A DNA stretch of 64,000 bases from CALDTK01 sp965213735 (GTDB taxonomy: Bacteria; Bacteroidota; Bacteroidia; Chitinophagales; Saprospiraceae), in the NCBI GenBank assembly GCA_965213735.1, contig CBDCAB010000006.1:248001-312000 (forward strand), in the 5' to 3' direction. A model generated the notes under the pieces. That model worked only from the letters and a program-made list of their open reading frames with translations, made no database searches and had not been told where the DNA came from. Positions 59,308-64,000 of the stretch are shown one piece after another (the first letter of the stretch is position 1; every line of letters begins with the position of its first letter). Position numbers and translations under genes: made by a program.

Positions 59308-62300
59308 TTAGTCGAGCAGATAGGCTTCCAAGGGAGCGTTATTTAGCGCCACCACCAGCAGACGTTTGCCCGTAGCTAAGTCTACCACCGCCATATCACG
59401 CACAGCGCCATCGAGGGCAAAAGGCGCGCGTTTGGCTCCACCCCGTGCATCGACAGCTGCACCACTAGAAGCATCTAAACTGCCCGTTTCGGCGGCCGCG
59501 TCAAAATCATTACCAGCCACCAGCAGCTGCTCATCAGTGGCCACCGCAGCATATATTGGCGCCAACTGAGCCTCAGCGTCAAGCGGTTTGACATTGCCCG
59601 TGCTACTCAACCACAAGCCCGAAGCCAGCTCGTCGATCGTCAAGTGCTGCGCTTGCCCGAGCGCCTCAGCACCAAACACTTCTTCCATCGTAGCAGTAGC
59701 ATAGGTGCTGTAGCGCCCAAACTTCTTCTTCAACATCGGCAGCTGCTTAATCAAAGGATCACGCTTTTCGAGCGGGTAAATTCCCGACCCATCCTGCGCA
59801 GCAAGAATGGGATCAATCTGCCCGTTGCGATCAAAATCGGCCGCATACAGATGCAGCGGCGTCGTAAAGCGGGTGTTGAGGCCGATATTCCCCAGGAGGA
59901 GGTCGTCCTTGCCATCTCCATCAATATCATCTGCAAATACCGAGAAGTACCAGCCGGATTTGCCAATATCGTAGCGCGCACTCACATCTTCTAAACCTCC
60001 CTCTCGCGGCGCAAACACACGTACGGGCATCCACGCGCCTACTACCACGAGCTCGTCTATCTGGTCGCCATCGAGGTCGGCTAGTGTTGCATCTGTCACC
60101 ATGCCGAGGCTGCTGGCGCCCGGGAGCAGCCGGTTTGTGGCGTCTGAAAACGCGCCATTTTCATTGATCAACAGCACCGATGCCGCGCGGGTAGGGTAGC
60201 GTCCGGGCTCAGAGCGGCTGCCCACAAACACGTCGAGGTCGCCATCGCCATCTGCATCCACGGGCACCACTACACTGCCCGGTTGTCCGGTGCTGCGGCC
60301 TGGTACAGCTTTCGCCAAAACCCCACCCTCGTTAATGTATATCCAGTCATTGTACACACTAGAACCACCCCCCGCAGCATAGCCACCCGACACTGTATAC
60401 AAGTCTAAATCACCGTCGCCATCTATGTCAAACAGTGCGGCATCGACCACCTCGCTAGCTGCGTGGGCGCTAAATGCAGGGCTTGTGCTAGCACTAAAAC
60501 GTCCACGTTGATCCTGTACGTAAAGTTGATTGGCCTGACCAGCAGCGCCACCTAGCACCATGTCCGCCAGTCCATCGCCATTCACATCGCCAGTGGCTAG
60601 CGCCGGACCTTGTCGACTCAATCGCATCGGCAACAGAGGCTCACGCGAGAAGTCTTCAAACTCGTCTTCTACATGCTGATAGTCAAGTCCTAGTGTCGCC
60701 GCTACCGAACTTGCCGGGGCAGGTAGAGTCGCCACCCGTCGCCTCGCCTCATCATTTGCCGCTGTAGCATCGATACGTAACGTGGTATTCGCCGCGATAC
60801 CTGTTTGAACTGCACGCCGCCCGTTCGGAAAATCAACAATGAGGCTGTCTATGGCTGTCGCCGCGGGAAGTCCAAAGACCAGTTTTGAGCTCACGGCACC
60901 AAAAAAACCGCGCGTCCGCCGCAGCTCTCGCACTTCGCTATGATTGCCTTGCACCACCACCACGCGAGCGCCGATCGCTTCTGGATTTGTAGCAGGACCC
61001 ACCAACTCGAGCTGCACAAAGTTGCCTTCCCCCCGCTCGCGCGTCATATTGCGATACAAGGCAGCTGGCCCATCCACATCATTGACCACTAGATCAAGGT
61101 CGCCGTCTCCATCCAAGTCACCATAAGCCGCGCCCGTGCTGTAGGAAGGTGTGGCCAATCCCCAGGCTTGCGACACGTCTGCAAAACTGCCATCCGGCTG
61201 CTGTGCAAAAGCATAATTAGGGAGTTTGGAGGTCGGAATCAGTTTTGCGTATTCATCGAATGTGGCAAATCGCTCAGAAGACAAGCCTCCCGTGCGCTTT
61301 ACACTATCGACCGTTTGGGTGAGGTAGTCGAGGTTGCTCACGTCGCGGCGGTAGCCATTGGTCACAAACAGGTCTTGTCGGCCATCGAGGTTGAAGTCAG
61401 CAATGAGCGGTGCCCAGCTCCAGTCGGTGGCCCCGAGGCCGAGCAACTCTGCACGGTCGCTAAAGCGGTTGCCAACATTGATCTGCACTGCATTACGCAT
61501 CTGCTGGTCTTTGTAGCCGTAGCGCTTGAGAGAGTTTGTGCGCTCCTGAATCATCGTCGTCATTAGGCTCTTCGTACGTGCGAGCTCGGGCGCCAGCATA
61601 TCGAGGCTCACCACATCGGGTAGTGCATCGCCGTTGAGGTCAGCTATATCGACGCCCATCGTATGGTTGCTCATATGGGCCAGCCAGGTGTCGGTGGCGT
61701 CGGTAAAGGTGCCAGTAGCCGATCCGAGCAGCACTTGATCTGGCTCGATATAGTCATTGGCAATGTAGAGATCAGTGTATCCATCGCCGTTGATATCAGC
61801 GGCGGTGACGCTCAGTCCCCAGGCATTGTTCAGCAGCCCTTTGGCTTCGGTGACGTCGACGAATGTGCCATTGCGATTCTCGTACAGCCTGTCGCTGTCG
61901 TACGGTGTTTTCGGCGAAGTGCTACGGGCATAGCCAGTTTCGGTGGGCACGGCTTGCACGCTGTTGACTCTGCCAAACTCTACGGGGTGATTGAGCACGT
62001 ATACGTCGAGGTCGCCGTCATTGTCAAAGTCGAAAAAGTTGGCGTGATTGCTCGCACTTGGATCGGCCAGCCCGTACTGCTTGGCTTGTTCGGTAAAGTT
62101 GCCTTTGCCGTCGTTGATGTAGAGCAGGTTGCGTCGCGCCTCTGTAGCTTGGAGGCCGGTGCGCGTCACGTAGATATCGGGGGCTCCGTCGGCATTGACA
62201 TCGGCTATGCTGACCCCAGTTTTTACACCTTCGGCTGCGGCCACGCCGGCTTGACTGGTTACGTCGAGGAAGGTGAAGTCGCCTTGGTTGAGAAAGAGCC

Positions 62301-62607
62301 GGTTTGGCTGCATGGTGGCAGTGAGGTAGACGTCCTCGCGCCCGTCGCCGTTGGCATCGAAAATGGCTACACCTCCGCCGTTGTAGAGGTAGCTGTTGGT
62401 GAGGATATTGTTCTGCCAATCCTCGGTGATCATGTTGCTAAAGATCAGTCCCGAGGTTTCGGGAGCTATGCGCTCGAAGCGGGAATTTTCGGGTGCGGAG
62501 GCGGGGTTGGCAGCTGAGGCTTCTTCGTCGCTCGTTGTGCAGGCTTGCGCCAAAACCAAACAAAACGCCACAGTAGCGAGTCCCCATCGCAGATTAAACT
62601 CAAGCAT
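59308..62607 (-). CDS. FG-GAP/VCBS repeat lipoprotein with ASPIC/UnbV domain
   Basis: A 1099-residue surface or periplasmic lipoprotein (lipobox CLVLAQAC). It is built mainly of FG-GAP-type beta-propeller repeats with calcium-loop motifs of the form DxDxDG (FDANGDGREDVYLT, FDFDNDGDLDVYVLN, GDLDGDGDLDLVVND). An ASPIC/UnbV domain lies in the middle (SSKLVFGLPAATAIDSLIVDFP), followed by further propeller blades. Such proteins are often several per Bacteroidota genome, near SusC/SusD or receptor genes; function unclear, perhaps glycan or surface binding. Exact 14-mer at 60308-60321 (read V-L-A-K-A) and a one-mismatch copy in the signal-peptide codons (62543-62556). Convergent with the FabH-like gene. 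Confidence 0.9.
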   Translation of the reverse strand: MLEFNLRWGLATVAFCLVLAQACTTSDEEASAANPASAPENSRFERIAPETSGLIFSNMITEDWQNNILTNSYLYNGGGVAIFDANGDGREDVYLTATMQPNRLFLNQGDFTFLDVTSQAGVAAAEGVKTGVSIADVNADGAPDIYVTRTGLQATEARRNLLYINDGKGNFTEQAKQYGLADPSASNHANFFDFDNDGDLDVYVLNHPVEFGRVNSVQAVPTETGYARSTSPKTPYDSDRLYENRNGTFVDVTEAKGLLNNAWGLSVTAADINGDGYTDLYIANDYIEPDQVLLGSATGTFTDATDTWLAHMSNHTMGVDIADLNGDALPDVVSLDMLAPELARTKSLMTTMIQERTNSLKRYGYKDQQMRNAVQINVGNRFSDRAELLGLGATDWSWAPLIADFNLDGRQDLFVTNGYRRDVSNLDYLTQTVDSVKRTGGLSSERFATFDEYAKLIPTSKLPNYAFAQQPDGSFADVSQAWGLATPSYSTGAAYGDLDGDGDLDLVVNDVDGPAALYRNMTRERGEGNFVQLELVGPATNPEAIGARVVVVQGNHSEVRELRRTRGFFGAVSSKLVFGLPAATAIDSLIVDFPNGRRAVQTGIAANTTLRIDATAANDEARRRVATLPAPASSVAATLGLDYQHVEDEFEDFSREPLLPMRLSRQGPALATGDVNGDGLADMVLGGAAGQANQLYVQDQRGRFSASTSPAFSAHAASEVVDAALFDIDGDGDLDLYTVSGGYAAGGGSSVYNDWIYINEGGVLAKAVPGRSTGQPGSVVVPVDADGDGDLDVFVGSRSEPGRYPTRAASVLLINENGAFSDATNRLLPGASSLGMVTDATLADLDGDQIDELVVVGAWMPVRVFAPREGGLEDVSARYDIGKSGWYFSVFADDIDGDGKDDLLLGNIGLNTRFTTPLHLYAADFDRNGQIDPILAAQDGSGIYPLEKRDPLIKQLPMLKKKFGRYSTYATATMEEVFGAEALGQAQHLTIDELASGLWLSSTGNVKPLDAEAQLAPIYAAVATDEQLLVAGNDFDAAAETGSLDASSGAAVDARGGAKRAPFALDGAVRDMAVVDLATGKRLLVVALNNAPLEAYLLD
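60308..60321 (-). repeat. 14-mer GTTTTGGCGAAAGC, exact copy 10
   Basis: Exact minus-strand copy inside the FG-GAP gene; since that gene is also on the minus strand, it reads V-L-A-K-A. Confidence 0.9.
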
Positions 62608-62758
62608 AGGTGCAATTAGAAGCAGAAAAGTAGGTGTACGTTAACCCGTCGTTCAAGTTTAGGCTGTATCCTGACGGAGTGCTAGCGCGTTTATTGCGGT
62701 GGGCAAACGTCTGCTCCTGATGAGCTACGCTTAACAGAAATTTCTAAACAGACACTGA

Positions 62759-63292
62759 GTGAGAAGCATTTGCAGCGGGTTAAGTATCGTGGTTCTGACG
62801 TTCATGTCGTCTGTGGTTTTGGCGCAAGCTGACAGCCCTGAAGAGGCAGCCCGTAAAGACTTCGAGCGCCGTGTACGCCAGGAACAAATCGGCGGGCGCT
62901 ACATCCCGGGCGACCTCAACGATGCCATGCAAGCCCTCGACGGCGTGGTCAGTTTGGAAAGCCGCGAATCCTATGCAGCTCAACCCGAAGATTTCGTGGT
63001 ACAGCAGCTGTTCTTCAGCTTCGGACGCTGGATAGCCATCAATTGGGGACTCTACGACGGGTCCAGATTTTCGCTGTACCTCCAGAAGCTAGGCGTCGAC
63101 CAGCCCGATGGACAGAAAGAATTCGTGATGCGGGCTTACCACCGCTACCTCAACGGGCAAGACATTAACGTTGCCGAATTAGCCACCCGCTACAAGACGC
63201 AAAAAGCCCGCCAGGACAGCATTCGCAGAGCTAAGGCAACGGTGATTGAGTCGTATACCCGACCCGCAAAAGGCGACGACGAGCGCGGCTAA
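62759..63292 (+). CDS. DUF6794-like exported protein
   Basis: 177 residues with a signal peptide (IVVLTFMSSVVLAQ) and the stretch YIPGDLNDAMQALDGVVSL ... FVVQQLFFSFGRWIAINWGL, which resembles the DUF6794 domain common in Bacteroidota proteins of unknown function. The C-terminus is a basic helical tail (KTQKARQDSIRRAKATVI). GTG 62759 is the start. A one-mismatch 14-mer copy (62816-62829, GTTTTGGCGCAAGC) lies in the signal-peptide codons, the same variant as in the divergent gene's signal peptide. topA follows 91 bp downstream. Confidence 0.75.
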   Translation: MRSICSGLSIVVLTFMSSVVLAQADSPEEAARKDFERRVRQEQIGGRYIPGDLNDAMQALDGVVSLESRESYAAQPEDFVVQQLFFSFGRWIAINWGLYDGSRFSLYLQKLGVDQPDGQKEFVMRAYHRYLNGQDINVAELATRYKTQKARQDSIRRAKATVIESYTRPAKGDDERG

Positions 63293-63383
63293 GCGATTGG
63301 GGCTGTTACATTCGCGCTCCCGAAACACCGCGGATGTACCTGCGTTAGCCGTCAAACGCATCCGCGACCCTTATCCCCCACCC

Positions 63384-64000
63384 ATGGCCAAAAATCTACT
63401 TATCGTCGAGTCGCCCGCCAAGGCGAAGACTATTGAAAAGTACCTCGGTAGCGACTTTATCGTCCGCTCAAGCAGAGGGCATATCCGTGATCTGCCTAAG
63501 CGCGAAGACTCTATCGATGTAGCCAATGGCTTCAAGGCCAGCTACGAAGTCAGTCCCGATTCTAAGCGCACTGTAGCCGAACTCAAAACTGCCATGAAAG
63601 GCGCTGATGAGGTGTGGCTAGCGACGGATGAGGACCGCGAAGGGGAGGCCATATCCTGGCACTTGTGTCAAGTTCTTGGCCTCGACCCCGCCAACACCAA
63701 GCGCATCGTGTTTCGGGAAATTACCAAAAGCGCTATCCAGCGGGCGGTGACGCAGCCCCGCACAGTCGATATTGATTTGGTGAATGCGCAGCAGGCGCGC
63801 CGCATCCTCGACAGGCTGGTGGGTTATGACCTCTCAGGGGTGCTCTGGAAGAAGGTAAAAGGCGGGCTAAGTGCAGGTAGAGTCCAATCCGTAGCAGTCA
63901 AATTGGTGGTAGAGCGTGAGCGGATGATTCGGGAATTCACGCCCGAAGCGTACTTCCGCCTGTTTGCCGACTTTAAGATGGCTACCGAGCGCGGCGGCAG
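63384..64000 (+). CDS. topA: DNA topoisomerase I, N-terminal part
   Basis: ATG 63384 opens a frame that runs off the right edge (about 205 codons seen). It begins MAKNLLIVESPAKAKTIEKY (TOPRIM start with catalytic Glu), continues with SSRGHIRDLP, ATDEDREGEAISWH (the TOPRIM DxDxxGE motif) and NAQQARRILDRLVGYDLS, all diagnostic of bacterial type IA topoisomerase I, which relaxes negative supercoils. The active-site Tyr lies beyond the window. Confidence 0.97.
   Translation, partial: MAKNLLIVESPAKAKTIEKYLGSDFIVRSSRGHIRDLPKREDSIDVANGFKASYEVSPDSKRTVAELKTAMKGADEVWLATDEDREGEAISWHLCQVLGLDPANTKRIVFREITKSAIQRAVTQPRTVDIDLVNAQQARRILDRLVGYDLSGVLWKKVKGGLSAGRVQSVAVKLVVERERMIREFTPEAYFRLFADFKMATERGG

Noticed and set aside
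61663..62517. 284-codon plus-strand frame opposite the FG-GAP gene
   Set aside because: Antisense of DxDxDG repeats; the minus-strand protein has clear domains.
1..64000. tRNA or rRNA genes
   Set aside because: No cloverleaf with a GGTTCGAnTCC arm or rRNA-like segment was seen, although a covariance search could not be run.

Overview
The window looks like a chromosomal segment of a free-living Bacteroidota, probably near Saprospiria/Lewinella (the rank below phylum is inference). The evidence is two proteins with type IX secretion C-terminal sorting domains, a TonB-dependent receptor with a carboxypeptidase-like N-terminal domain, a GLPGLI-family protein, an S16 protein with a long acidic tail, a TPR-HTH membrane regulator, and promoter candidates of the form TAnnTTTG with almost no Shine-Dalgarno sequences. 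No tRNA, rRNA or CRISPR array was recognised.

Layout. 1-16.5 kb is housekeeping: the end of rpe, a TonB receptor, rpsP with terminator, a bifunctional trehalose synthase/phosphatase, a CBS protein, an acyl-CoA carboxylase beta subunit, HtrA protease, dapF, an MscS channel and an LptF/G permease. 16.5-32.8 kb is mixed accessory content: a Uma2 protein, two large T9SS cargo proteins, a GT-C-like membrane protein, a VWA protein, a lipoprotein subtilase, ornithine aminotransferase, and an IS200-like Y1 (RAYT-type) transposase beside three copies of a palindromic REP that truncated a gene next to GLPGLI. 33.3-51.3 kb is a defence island. Type I restriction genes hsdM-hsdS are separated from hsdR by about 11.6 kb holding a TIR / membrane-effector / nucleotide-cyclase operon (Pycsar-like), several unassigned membrane and nuclease-like genes, an intact IS66 element with 8-bp target duplications, and a tripartite HipBST toxin-antitoxin. 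51.3-64 kb returns to mixed content: an ATPase remnant, a VWA lipoprotein, a TPR-HTH regulator, an AAA/PD-(D/E)XK gene broken by one amber codon, a FabH-like synthase, an FG-GAP/ASPIC lipoprotein and the start of topA.

The most unexpected signal is not a gene. The 14-mer GTTTTGGCGAAAGC occurs ten times exactly (about 0.0005 expected by chance) plus about ten single-mismatch copies, mostly inside unrelated genes, on both strands and in several reading frames. A sister 15-mer GTTTTGCCGAAAGGC occurs four times exactly. Both end in a miniature hairpin with a GAAA loop. Four intergenic arrays (5.7, 16.6, 56.2 and 58.1 kb) consist of 9-nt mini-hairpins with 3-bp stems and GNA triloops, often repeated every 15-18 nt. 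Where the core is GCGNAGC, the outer base pair covaries through all four Watson-Crick combinations. Three arrays share a head close to CCCCAACAGCAAAAAC. Together these suggest a genome-wide mini-hairpin signal; possible roles include DNA uptake, recombination, transposase recognition or RNA processing, and I know of no described family that matches.
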